Shown: one piece after another, positions 7,094 through 14,472 of the stretch
Position numbering within the stretch: the first letter of the stretch is position 1
Layout of the letters: the number at the start of each line of letters is the position of its first letter
Assembly: GCA_023458315.1 (NCBI GenBank)
Contig: JAEXAH010000133.1
Coordinates: 1 to 23,147 of the forward strand
Length of the DNA stretch: 23,147 nt
Reading direction: 5' to 3'
Source of the DNA: Pseudomonadota bacterium
GTDB lineage: Bacteria > Pseudomonadota > Alphaproteobacteria > Rhodospirillales > Magnetospirillaceae
Translations under genes and position numbers: made by a program
The notes under the pieces: model-generated
Database searches by the model: none
The model's input: the letters and a program-made list of their open reading frames with translations, nothing else
What the model was told of the DNA's origin: nothing

Positions 7094-7504
7094 ATGCTAA
7101 AGCATTTGATGGCGATGGCCGTGGTGATGTCGGTCGCGCCGACGTCGCTTTGGGCAGAGAGCGCCACCTGGATGAAAGTGGCCGATGCGGTGGCCAGCAC
7201 CGTTGGCCAAGCGGAAGAATGCTTCCTGCGCGGCAAGGGCGTGGAGGCCAAGCGTTTGGCGACGGAAGCCTACTTTCTTCACTTCGAGAGTGGCGAACTG
7301 GAAGCCGCGATCCGCACGGGGCGTGGCTCTCGCCGGGTGCAGGAGGTGGAAAAGAAATTCGCCCGGCTGCGCACGGCCATCGGCAGTGGCGACCGCGCGG
7401 CGGTGGGCACACTGGTCGCGGAAATCCAAGCGGATGTGAGGACCGAGGCGGCGGCGCTGGACGCGGTCGGCTATCGTCTGCCGCCGCCGCCAGTGACGGA
7501 ATAG
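7094..7504 (+). CDS. secreted stand-alone protein resembling the N-terminal periplasmic domain of FTR1 iron permeases
   Basis: This 136-residue protein has a signal peptide (residues 1-21, ending in LWA) and a mostly helical mature part. The stretch AYFLHFESGELEAAIR (about 59-74), followed by an ELE-like EVEKKFARLRTAI block, resembles the extracytoplasmic helical domain found in front of the permease in many bacterial FTR1 proteins. The protein stops right where the first membrane helix of FTR1 would begin, after a PPPP-containing tail, so it looks like a separate domain and not a random truncation. A strong AGGGAGGGGGG ribosome-binding site fixes the start. The stop lies 6 nt from the stop of the convergent methyltransferase gene, so no permease can follow. 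It is likely a periplasmic partner of the divergent P19 operon. The family assignment is from remembered sequence patterns. Confidence 0.65.
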   Translation: MLKHLMAMAVVMSVAPTSLWAESATWMKVADAVASTVGQAEECFLRGKGVEAKRLATEAYFLHFESGELEAAIRTGRGSRRVQEVEKKFARLRTAIGSGDRAAVGTLVAEIQADVRTEAAALDAVGYRLPPPPVTE

Positions 7505-7510
7505 CAAGCC

Positions 7511-8947
7511 TCAACTCGCCAGCAGGAATACCTGGCTGATCACGTTGTGCTTTGCTAGGACCGTAATGGCTTGGCCCGCCACGACGTCGAGCGGACGGGG
7601 AAAGGGAAACAGTACCGGCCGCCAGCCGCTCGGCAGGAACTCATTGGTTGGCGCGTTTTCGAAGGCCGTATTCTCATCCAGGTGCAGACGAATCCATTGC
7701 AGCACGCCGACGCAACGGCCTGCCTCAGTGACGGAAAACTCCATTGTTCGCTCTTGTGGAGCGAAGCCGTCCGCCCTCAGGTCAAAATCGAAAGCGGTTT
7801 GTTTGGCGCTCAAGTGGTGAAGGTTCAATCCCCGCGCGGTCAGCGACATGGATAAGGGCACAAATCTATTGAATGCTGATAGGTCGAACCCTTCCTGTCG
7901 CTCTACCGAGATCAACTGCTCAAGATCCTTGCCGCCGACCAGCATGACCACCGATGCGATTCTGTAGGGAATCAACCGGGCGTCTGGTTTCAACAGGCGC
8001 TGGCGGGCATCCAGGGTCGCCGCCAGAACGCCTTCCGCCAGCAATTCGTCTCCGATGATTTCGGCCACCAGAATATCGGCCTTGGCGGGAAGGTCGTCAC
8101 CCAGCCGAAGATTGTTGGACGGTTTCGCGACCACGGAAATCCTGTCCGTCAGCCCGTTGTCGCGGACGATGGCGGCGGCGGTTTCCGCGATGATGCCGAT
8201 CGCCTCGCAGGTGGTGACCCTGGCCGCCCCGGCACGGGCGGCCATCATGGACAACAGGCCGGAACCGGTGCCGATTTCCAATACGTGGCTGTCGGGGGTC
8301 ACCGCCTGGCGCAAGGCCTGTTCGTAGGCCCGGTTACGCCCGTCGTCGCGCATCATCTGGAAATGCCAGACCTTTACCCGGTCGGTTTTCCACTTGCCCA
8401 GGAAAATGCGCGGTTCAACCCAGGCCGGAGCCTGGGCCACGGTGTCTTCCAGCAGGCGGATGGCGTCGTCCTGGGCGCCATTTTCGTACAGCGCATTGGC
8501 GATGCTGAACATCACATCCGGCCGTTCCCTGGCGAAATTCCGCGCCTGATGCCGGGTTGCTATCTCACCGGTCCGCACCAGCAACTCCGCCAGTGCCAGC
8601 GAGGCGTGGCGGTCGGATGGGGAGAGATCCTGGGCCTTCCGGTAGTGCTGCACCGCCAGCGGGACGCGCCCGAGCCGACGGCAATGGTCGGCCAAATTCA
8701 GGTGGTTGGCCGGATTGCCGGGGGCTATGGCAACCGCCTTCCGGAAGCAGGCGAGGGCATCCTCAAGCTCATCGAGGTGGGCCAGAATCAGCCCGCGCAA
8801 CCGGAAATAATCACCGTCACGGACGGATCTTTCCGCCAAATTGAGCAGGGCCTTGGCCTCTGGAAAGCGGCCGAGCGTGAAAAGCTGAAGGGCCTGGGTG
8901 ATGATTCCCGGCGCGGCGGCGGGCGGAAATTGGGCATGCCTGTTCAT
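7511..8947 (-). CDS. TPR protein fused to a PRMT7/PRMT9-like protein arginine methyltransferase
   Basis: This 478-residue, probably cytoplasmic protein has tetratricopeptide repeats (about residues 11-115, with a further repeat near 145-172). A class I methyltransferase domain follows. SAM motif I is VLEIGTGSGLLSM (222-234), with acidic E248 after it. The double-E loop EIIGDELLAEG (E296 and E305) is the hallmark of protein arginine methyltransferases, and the preceding WHFQMMRDDGRN and following IPYR segments are PRMT7-like. The usual THW loop is represented by SGW (W442), so only the Trp is kept. It should transfer methyl groups to arginine in a protein; the substrate is unknown. I chose the ATG at 8947 because it overlaps the preceding stop as ATGA; an alternative ATG at 8968 has a poor ribosome-binding site. 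Confidence 0.82.
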   Translation of the reverse strand: MNRHAQFPPAAAPGIITQALQLFTLGRFPEAKALLNLAERSVRDGDYFRLRGLILAHLDELEDALACFRKAVAIAPGNPANHLNLADHCRRLGRVPLAVQHYRKAQDLSPSDRHASLALAELLVRTGEIATRHQARNFARERPDVMFSIANALYENGAQDDAIRLLEDTVAQAPAWVEPRIFLGKWKTDRVKVWHFQMMRDDGRNRAYEQALRQAVTPDSHVLEIGTGSGLLSMMAARAGAARVTTCEAIGIIAETAAAIVRDNGLTDRISVVAKPSNNLRLGDDLPAKADILVAEIIGDELLAEGVLAATLDARQRLLKPDARLIPYRIASVVMLVGGKDLEQLISVERQEGFDLSAFNRFVPLSMSLTARGLNLHHLSAKQTAFDFDLRADGFAPQERTMEFSVTEAGRCVGVLQWIRLHLDENTAFENAPTNEFLPSGWRPVLFPFPRPLDVVAGQAITVLAKHNVISQVFLLAS

Positions 8948-9210
8948 GAGAGATGCTCGCTGCTGCATTTTTCGTGAAAGAACACCATCACCATTTCGAT
9001 CAGCCGCCAGGTGTTGCCCTCTCCCAGGGAATGGGATTGGGCGGCCATTTGGCAGGCCAGGACGGCATCGCTTGGTGTGCGGCTGGATGCGACGATCTGG
9101 CCTGCGATGTGCGACAGGTTCCGCTCCAGCGCCTCGGCCGCCAGTTGTTCCTGCATGCGGCGTTGCTTGGCGAAGGTGCGGTCATTGATTCTGCTGCGTG
9201 AGCCCTTCAT
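8944..9210 (-). CDS. small unknown protein between the HigBA-like fusion and the methyltransferase
   Basis: This 88-residue protein is predicted to be mainly helical with a basic, Arg-rich start (MKGSRSRINDR) and no signal peptide. It has two cysteines (C53, C82). I recognise no family. The start has a good ribosome-binding site (GGAGAG just upstream) and lies 29 nt inside the end of the preceding gene. Its stop overlaps the ATG of the methyltransferase as ATGA. Such tight coupling on both sides argues that it is a real gene and that its product works with one or both neighbours. The Arg-rich N terminus makes it a candidate methylation substrate, which is speculation. Confidence 0.65.
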   Translation of the reverse strand: MKGSRSRINDRTFAKQRRMQEQLAAEALERNLSHIAGQIVASSRTPSDAVLACQMAAQSHSLGEGNTWRLIEMVMVFFHEKCSSEHLS

Positions 9211-10081
9211 CTCTCTTCTCTCCGTTGCGTCCTTTTTCCTTCTTGGGTTTGGCGTGCGTGGACGGGGGTGGGGCGGTCGCGGGATTGCGTTCCCGGGCGT
9301 GTTCTCCCTGTAGCTTACGGATCATTTCCGGTGTCGGCTGGACGCGCCGGCCATCGACCACCGATTGTTGCTCGTGGGCATCGGCGGGGCTGGGCAAGGC
9401 GGCAACCAGCAGGGTGACCAGTATGGTTGCCACGGGGGCGTACCCCATCAGACGGCGTGTGCGGCGGGCGCTGGGGCCGGTTTCTATGGCGTCGGATAGT
9501 GCCGACAGGGGGATGTGCGGCGTCGGGCTGCGGGCGTGAACGAAGACGTCATGTGCCCCCTGCAACCGTTCCCAGAAATCCGGCGATGTGCCGGTCACCT
9601 CGCTCAGGCCAAGGCTGAACGCGCCGACGGAGCGCCGGTTTCCGGCAAGGAATTTGTAAAGGGAGCTTTGCGGGACACCGAGAGTGCGGGCCAGATCGGC
9701 CATGGAGCGCCGCAAGGACGGTAGGAACAGCGTCCGGAAGATAGCCCCGGGGTGGCTTGGCCGCCGGGTCAGATGCGGCGGCGCGGACAGCACGCCGCCC
9801 GGCGCCTCGAAAGCGGACGAGATCAGGCGCAGGTCATGAATATGGCCGCCGTCGCGGCGGAAGGCCACGAACAGCGTCGCGGATACCGGGACGCAATAAT
9901 CCGCGCCCCGGCCGAGCAGGCAGGCAGGGGCGAGCCATCCGGGCAGCGGTTCATCGGCATGCAGCGTGGCCAGAAGGTCGAGGACGGCGATGCACCGTTC
10001 GTCCTCTTCCGTCCGCAGATCGGTGATGCGCCCGGAAGCGTAAAGGGCCAACAGGCCGGAATGGGTAAAGCTGGCGATCAT
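9182..10081 (-). CDS. HigB-like and HigA-like domains fused, with transmembrane segment and periplasmic tail
   Basis: This 299-residue single chain joins three parts. Residues 1-92 follow the RelE/HigB toxin pattern (MIASFTHSGL start, FRRDGGHIHDL near the end). Residues 105-180 follow the HigA antitoxin pattern: SHPGAIFR, a helix-turn-helix with LARTLGVPQSSLYKFLAGNR, and GTSPDFWERLQ. After a linker ending in RRTRR comes one hydrophobic helix (about 209-229) and a Lys/Arg/Pro-rich tail that should lie in the periplasm. In the HigB part the catalytic Arg of the usual YRI motif aligns with Phe, and the terminal D-Y-H aligns with S-S-A, so nuclease activity is unlikely. It therefore looks like a membrane-bound DNA-binding regulator. 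The ATG at 10081 has AAGGG about 9 nt upstream and matches HigB starts; an ATG at 10090 is possible. It is 67 nt behind czcA. Confidence 0.78.
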   Translation of the reverse strand: MIASFTHSGLLALYASGRITDLRTEEDERCIAVLDLLATLHADEPLPGWLAPACLLGRGADYCVPVSATLFVAFRRDGGHIHDLRLISSAFEAPGGVLSAPPHLTRRPSHPGAIFRTLFLPSLRRSMADLARTLGVPQSSLYKFLAGNRRSVGAFSLGLSEVTGTSPDFWERLQGAHDVFVHARSPTPHIPLSALSDAIETGPSARRTRRLMGYAPVATILVTLLVAALPSPADAHEQQSVVDGRRVQPTPEMIRKLQGEHARERNPATAPPPSTHAKPKKEKGRNGEKRDEGLTQQNQ

Positions 10082-10105
10082 TCGTGCCATCCCTTCGTTT
10101 CGGGC

Positions 10106-10137
10106 GGGGAAAGCCGCCGCGGTGGACGGCTTTCCCC
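10106..10137 (-). terminator. GC-rich hairpin between czcA and the HigBA-like fusion
   Basis: GGGGAAAGCCG and CGGCTTTCCCC form a perfect 11-bp stem around a 10-nt loop, starting 11 nt after the czcA stop. There is no U-run, so termination would be partial at best. It may set czcA apart from the downstream regulator genes by attenuation or protect the 3' end of the czcCBA message. Confidence 0.5.
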
Positions 10138-10148
10138 ATTCCGGCCGG

Positions 10149-13100
10149 TCAGGCCGCCTCGACGTCGTGGCTGCGTTGCCACCCTTCCACCAGACGGCGG
10201 GAGAACAGCGGGTAGGCCACGGGCAGAACGACCAGCGTCAGCAGCGTGGCGGACACCAGACCGCCCACCACCACCGTGGCCAGGGGCTTCTGCACCTCGG
10301 AGCCGATGCCGTTGGACAGCAGCATGGGGATCAGGCCCAACGCCGCGATGGAGGCGGTCATCAGCACCGGCCGCAGGCGTGACAGCGCGCCCTTGGTGAT
10401 GGCCTCGGTCATGGACATGCCGCCCAGCAGGTTCTGGTTGATGGCGTTGACCATCACCACGCCGTTCAGAACGGCGACGCCGAACAGGGCGATGAAACCG
10501 ATGGAACCGGGGACCGACAGGTATTGGCCGCTGGCGAACAGGGCGACGATGCCGCCGATCAGCGCCAGGGGGACGTTGATCATGATCAGCAGCGCCTGCC
10601 CCATGGAACCGAAGGCGAAGTACAGCAGCAGGAAAATCAGGCCCAGCGACACCGGCACTACGATCATCAGCTTGGCCTGGGCTCGCTTCTGGTTTTCGAA
10701 CTGGCCGCCGAACACCACGGAATAACCGGGCGGCAGGTCGACCTGGGCACTGATCTTCTGCTGGATTTCGGCGACCAGGCCGCCCATGTCGCGGCCTTCC
10801 ACGTTGGTCTGGATGACCACGCGGCGTTGGACATCGTCGCGGCGGATCTGCGGCGGGCCGGAATCGATGCCGACCTTGGCCACGTCGCCCAGACGCACCC
10901 AGGCGCCGTTGGGCGATTGCAGGATCAGATTGGCGATGGCCTCGGGCGTGTCGCGGTAGCGGCTGCCCAGGCGGACCGAGATGTCGTAACGCTCGTTGCC
11001 CTTGATCACCTGTCCGGCGGCGACGCCGCCGATGGCGTCGCTGACCAGATCCATGACCTGCGAGACCGACAGGCCGGTGCGGGCCAGCTTGGCCCGGTCG
11101 GGCACGATCATCAATTGGGCCTCGCCGGCGATCTGTTCCATGGCGACGTCGCGGGTGCCCGCGATGGTCTTGACCAGGGTTTCGATCTCGGCGCCCTTCT
11201 TCGCCAGAACCTCCAGATCGGGGCCGAACAGCTTGATGGCCAATTGTGCCCGCACGCCCGACAGCAATTCATCGACGCGGCTGGCGATGGGCTGCGAGAA
11301 CGACAGTGCCAGACCGGGATGGACGGACAATTCCTTCTCGATCTTCTCCTGCAATTCCTTGCGGTTGGCGGCCGAGCTCCATTCCGCCAGCGGCTTCAGG
11401 CCGACCATCAGTTCGATATTGGCCACGGGCTCGGGGTCACCGCCCAACTCGGGCCTGCCGACGCGGCTGGAGACGTAGGTGGCCTCGGGGAAGGCCATGA
11501 TCTTCTGTTCCATCTTCCGCGCCACCTCCAGCGCGGTGTTCAGCCCGGCCGACGGCGCCAGGGTGACGCGGATGTTGAGGGTTCCTTCCTCCAACTCGGG
11601 CACGAATTCGGTGCCCAGAAACGGCACCAGCGCCAGGGCCATGACCAGCAGGGCGACAGCACTGCCGATCACCGATTTGCGCAGGTTCAGCGCGGTCGGC
11701 AGGATGCGCCGGTACAGGTTCTCCAGCGGGTGCAGCAGCGGCGAATGGCGTTCGACCACGCCGCGCCGGAACACGAAGGTGGACAGGGCCGGAATCACCA
11801 CCAGCGCCACCAGCAGCGAGGCGATCATGGCCAGGACGATGCTGACCGCCATGGGCTGGAACATCTTGCCCTCGACCCCTTCCAGCGAGAACAGGGGGGC
11901 GAAGACCACGATGATGATCAGCACGGCGAAGAAGACCGGCCGCCCCACCTCTTGCGCTGCCGCGCGGATGGTCAGACGCAGGTCGGTCTGGCGGTCGTCG
12001 CGGTGGATGCGGCCAAGATGGGCGAAGATGTTTTCCATCATCACCACCGAACCGTCGACCATCATGCCGATGGCGATGGTCAGGCCGCCCAGCGACATCA
12101 GGTTGGCCGACAATCCCCAATAGGACATGGCCATCAGCGCCAGCCCGATGGAGATGGGCACGGAAATCAGCACCAGCAGCGTCGCCGACAGGTTCATCAG
12201 GAACAGCAGCAACACCACGACGATCAGCACGAAAGCCTCGACCAGGGCCTTGGTGACGGTGCCGACGGCGTGCTCCACCAGATCGGCCTGATCGTAGACG
12301 GGTTCCAGCACCACGCCGGGCGGCAGGGCCTTCTGGATGACCGGCAGGCGCTCCTTGATGCCGTCGATGGTGGATTTGGTGTTGGCGCCCAGGCGCTTCA
12401 TGACGATGCCGGTCACCACCTCGCCACGGGCGACGGGCTTGCCCGCTTCGTCGCGTGCGGTCATGGACACCGCGCCCTGGCGGATTTCGCCGCCGAATTC
12501 CACCGTGGCGATGTCGCCGACCCGGACGACGACGCCGTCCTTTTCCTTTACCGGAATACGGGCGATGTCGGTCAGCCCCTCGGGACCGCCGCGCACGAAG
12601 CCGACGCCGCGGATGACCAATTGCTCGGCGCCGCGATCCATGAACCAGCCGCCGGCATTGCGGTTGTTGTCCTCGATGGCGGCCTTGACGTCGGTGACCG
12701 TCAGCCCGAACGACAGCAGGCGCGACGGGATCAACTGCACCTGATACTGGCGGACCTCGCCGCCGAACGACAGAACGTCGGTGACGCCGTTGACCGGAAT
12801 CAGCAGCAGCTTGACCAGCCAGTCATTGATGCCGCGCAATTCGGTGATGCCGTATTTCTGGGGATTCTCGGACCGCAGGACATATTGGAAGACCTGTCCC
12901 AGACCGGTGGTGTTCGGCCCCATTTCCGGGGTGCCGACACCTTCTGGAATGTCTTCCTTGGCGGTTTGCAGCCGCTCGAACACCTGCTGGCGGGCGAAGT
13001 AGATGTCGGTGCCTTCCTTGAAGACCACCGTCACCACCGACAGGCCGGAGCGCGAGGCCGAGCGCACTTCCTCCACGTTGGGCATGGCGTACATCACCGC

Positions 13101-13310
13101 CTCGATGGGATAGGTGATGAGTTGCTCCACTTCCTCGGCCGCCAGTCCGCGCGCCTCGGTGTTGATGGTGACCTGAACGTTGGTCACGTCGGGAAAGGCG
13201 TCCAGACTGAGCTTCGGCAACAGCAGGGTGAACCCCAGGGCGGCCGCGAACAATCCGACAAGCACGAGAAAACGGCTTCGCGTGCCGAAATCGATGATGC
13301 TGTTCAGCAT
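10149..13310 (-). CDS. czcA: heavy-metal RND efflux pump, CzcA/CusA family
   Basis: This 1053-residue inner-membrane RND transporter is of normal family length, with an N-terminal membrane helix, large periplasmic loops and two sets of helices. It exports metal from the periplasm through CzcB and CzcC using protons. The proton-relay region in the fourth helix reads AIGMMVDGSVVMMEN: D419 and E426 are present, but the Asp of CzcA's DFG is Ala (A413), as in CusA. The DG that follows is CzcA-like. Substrate is therefore not settled by this motif; the ATPase and MerR-type promoters nearby favour Zn, Cd or Pb, while copper cannot be excluded. A GGAG element lies 6 nt from the ATG, and czcB ends 13 nt upstream. 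Gene symbol is given for the family. Confidence 0.9.
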   Translation of the reverse strand: MLNSIIDFGTRSRFLVLVGLFAAALGFTLLLPKLSLDAFPDVTNVQVTINTEARGLAAEEVEQLITYPIEAVMYAMPNVEEVRSASRSGLSVVTVVFKEGTDIYFARQQVFERLQTAKEDIPEGVGTPEMGPNTTGLGQVFQYVLRSENPQKYGITELRGINDWLVKLLLIPVNGVTDVLSFGGEVRQYQVQLIPSRLLSFGLTVTDVKAAIEDNNRNAGGWFMDRGAEQLVIRGVGFVRGGPEGLTDIARIPVKEKDGVVVRVGDIATVEFGGEIRQGAVSMTARDEAGKPVARGEVVTGIVMKRLGANTKSTIDGIKERLPVIQKALPPGVVLEPVYDQADLVEHAVGTVTKALVEAFVLIVVVLLLFLMNLSATLLVLISVPISIGLALMAMSYWGLSANLMSLGGLTIAIGMMVDGSVVMMENIFAHLGRIHRDDRQTDLRLTIRAAAQEVGRPVFFAVLIIIVVFAPLFSLEGVEGKMFQPMAVSIVLAMIASLLVALVVIPALSTFVFRRGVVERHSPLLHPLENLYRRILPTALNLRKSVIGSAVALLVMALALVPFLGTEFVPELEEGTLNIRVTLAPSAGLNTALEVARKMEQKIMAFPEATYVSSRVGRPELGGDPEPVANIELMVGLKPLAEWSSAANRKELQEKIEKELSVHPGLALSFSQPIASRVDELLSGVRAQLAIKLFGPDLEVLAKKGAEIETLVKTIAGTRDVAMEQIAGEAQLMIVPDRAKLARTGLSVSQVMDLVSDAIGGVAAGQVIKGNERYDISVRLGSRYRDTPEAIANLILQSPNGAWVRLGDVAKVGIDSGPPQIRRDDVQRRVVIQTNVEGRDMGGLVAEIQQKISAQVDLPPGYSVVFGGQFENQKRAQAKLMIVVPVSLGLIFLLLYFAFGSMGQALLIMINVPLALIGGIVALFASGQYLSVPGSIGFIALFGVAVLNGVVMVNAINQNLLGGMSMTEAITKGALSRLRPVLMTASIAALGLIPMLLSNGIGSEVQKPLATVVVGGLVSATLLTLVVLPVAYPLFSRRLVEGWQRSHDVEAA

Positions 13311-13323
13311 GGTTGTCTCCGCC

Positions 13324-14472
13324 CTAATGGTGGTCGCCGCCCAGGGAGCCCTTGGCTCCCTCGGACTGGACGAAGAAGGCGCCCGAGGTGACCACCGTCT
13401 GTCCCGGCGGGATGCCGTCGATCACCGCCAGACCACCGCCGCTGCGCAGAACCGTGACTTCCTTGGCGACGAAGGCGCCCTCGGCGTCGGGGGTGTAGAC
13501 GAACCAGTCGCCATCGGGGCCGCGCAGCACCGAATCCAAGGGCACCGCCAGGGCCGGGGCGCTGTCGGTGCTGGTGATCTCCACATCGGCGAACATGCCC
13601 GGCCGCAGGCGGCCATCGGCATTGTCGGCTTCCAGGCGGATGCTGACGGTGCGGGTCACTTCGTCCATGGCGGGCGTGGTGGCGCCCACCACCGCCGGGC
13701 GGCTGTCGTCACCCACATGGATGGTGGCGACGGCGCCCTTGGCGATCTTCTTGGCATCGGCGGCATTGACGCGGGCGTCGATCCAGATGCTGGTGCCGTC
13801 GGCCACGGTGAACAGCACCTTGCCCGGCTCGACCCGTTCGCCGACCACGAAATCATCGGAATAGACGGTGCCGTCCTGCGGCGCCACCAGGGTCAGCCGC
13901 CCGGCATCGGCGGGCAGGGAATCGCCCAGGGCGGCGACGTCGCGCGGGCTCATGCCGAAGCCGAGCAGGCGGGACATGGCTTGCCGGCGTTGGATGTCGG
14001 TTTCGTTGAAACGCTTGTCGGACACGATTTCCTTGCCCAATTGACGCACCCGCCGCCATTCCTGTTCGGCGATCTGGTAATCGGCCTGGGCGGCGGCCAG
14101 ATCGACGCTGTTCAGCACGGCCAGCTTCTGCCCCTTGCGCACCCGCTCGCCCACCGAGGCGAGGCGCTGCACGACGATGCCGGGGATGGGTGGCGTGACA
14201 ACGCCGCTGCGGTAGCGGTTGGGGACCACTTCGCCGGGGGCACGGATGAAGGCGGGGACCGGACGGGCTTCCAGGGTGGTGACGGCGATTCCCGCTTCGC
14301 GCGCCGCTTCGGGCGAGATGCGGATGCCTTCCTCGCCGTGTTCGGCTTCGGCCTTTTGCAGGACCGGTTGCTGCGCGGCGGGATCGGCCTCGCCGGATCT
14401 GGTCCACAGACCGATGGCGGCGGCGGATACGGCCAGGGCGATGGCGGCGGTGGTCAGGCGCAGCTTATTCAT
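13324..14472 (-). CDS. czcB: RND efflux periplasmic adaptor, CzcB family
   Basis: This 382-residue membrane-fusion protein links the pump to the outer-membrane channel. It has an N-terminal membrane anchor or signal (about 1-29), then lipoyl halves around PPIPGIVVQRLASVGERV and APQDGTVYSDDFVVGERV. Between them is a short helical hairpin, and after them a beta-barrel domain and a membrane-proximal domain. It ends in GGDHH, a possible metal-binding end. The ATG overlaps the end of czcC by 8 nt, and czcA starts shortly downstream, so the three are one translational unit. No extended His-rich N-terminal metal-binding domain of the CzcB type is present beyond a single HGEEG stretch. Confidence 0.9.
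   Translation of the reverse strand: MNKLRLTTAAIALAVSAAAIGLWTRSGEADPAAQQPVLQKAEAEHGEEGIRISPEAAREAGIAVTTLEARPVPAFIRAPGEVVPNRYRSGVVTPPIPGIVVQRLASVGERVRKGQKLAVLNSVDLAAAQADYQIAEQEWRRVRQLGKEIVSDKRFNETDIQRRQAMSRLLGFGMSPRDVAALGDSLPADAGRLTLVAPQDGTVYSDDFVVGERVEPGKVLFTVADGTSIWIDARVNAADAKKIAKGAVATIHVGDDSRPAVVGATTPAMDEVTRTVSIRLEADNADGRLRPGMFADVEITSTDSAPALAVPLDSVLRGPDGDWFVYTPDAEGAFVAKEVTVLRSGGGLAVIDGIPPGQTVVTSGAFFVQSEGAKGSLGGDHH

Noticed and set aside
9182..9448. A separate secreted protein starting at an internal ATG (MGYAPVATILV, ending ADA before HEQQ)
   Set aside because: It would look like a signal peptide with a cleavage site, but there is no ribosome-binding site before the ATG at 9448 and the frame is continuous with the HigA-like part. 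A membrane anchor in a fusion is the simpler reading, though later cleavage is possible.
9182..10081. An active HigBA toxin-antitoxin module
   Set aside because: Both domains are in one chain, the expected catalytic residues of HigB are replaced, and the protein is membrane-anchored.
10524..13391. A 955-residue plus-strand open frame opposite czcA and the end of czcB
   Set aside because: It is the antisense of a clear RND pump gene. The His/Gln/Asp/Gly-rich composition without any domain is typical of antisense frames in GC-rich genes.
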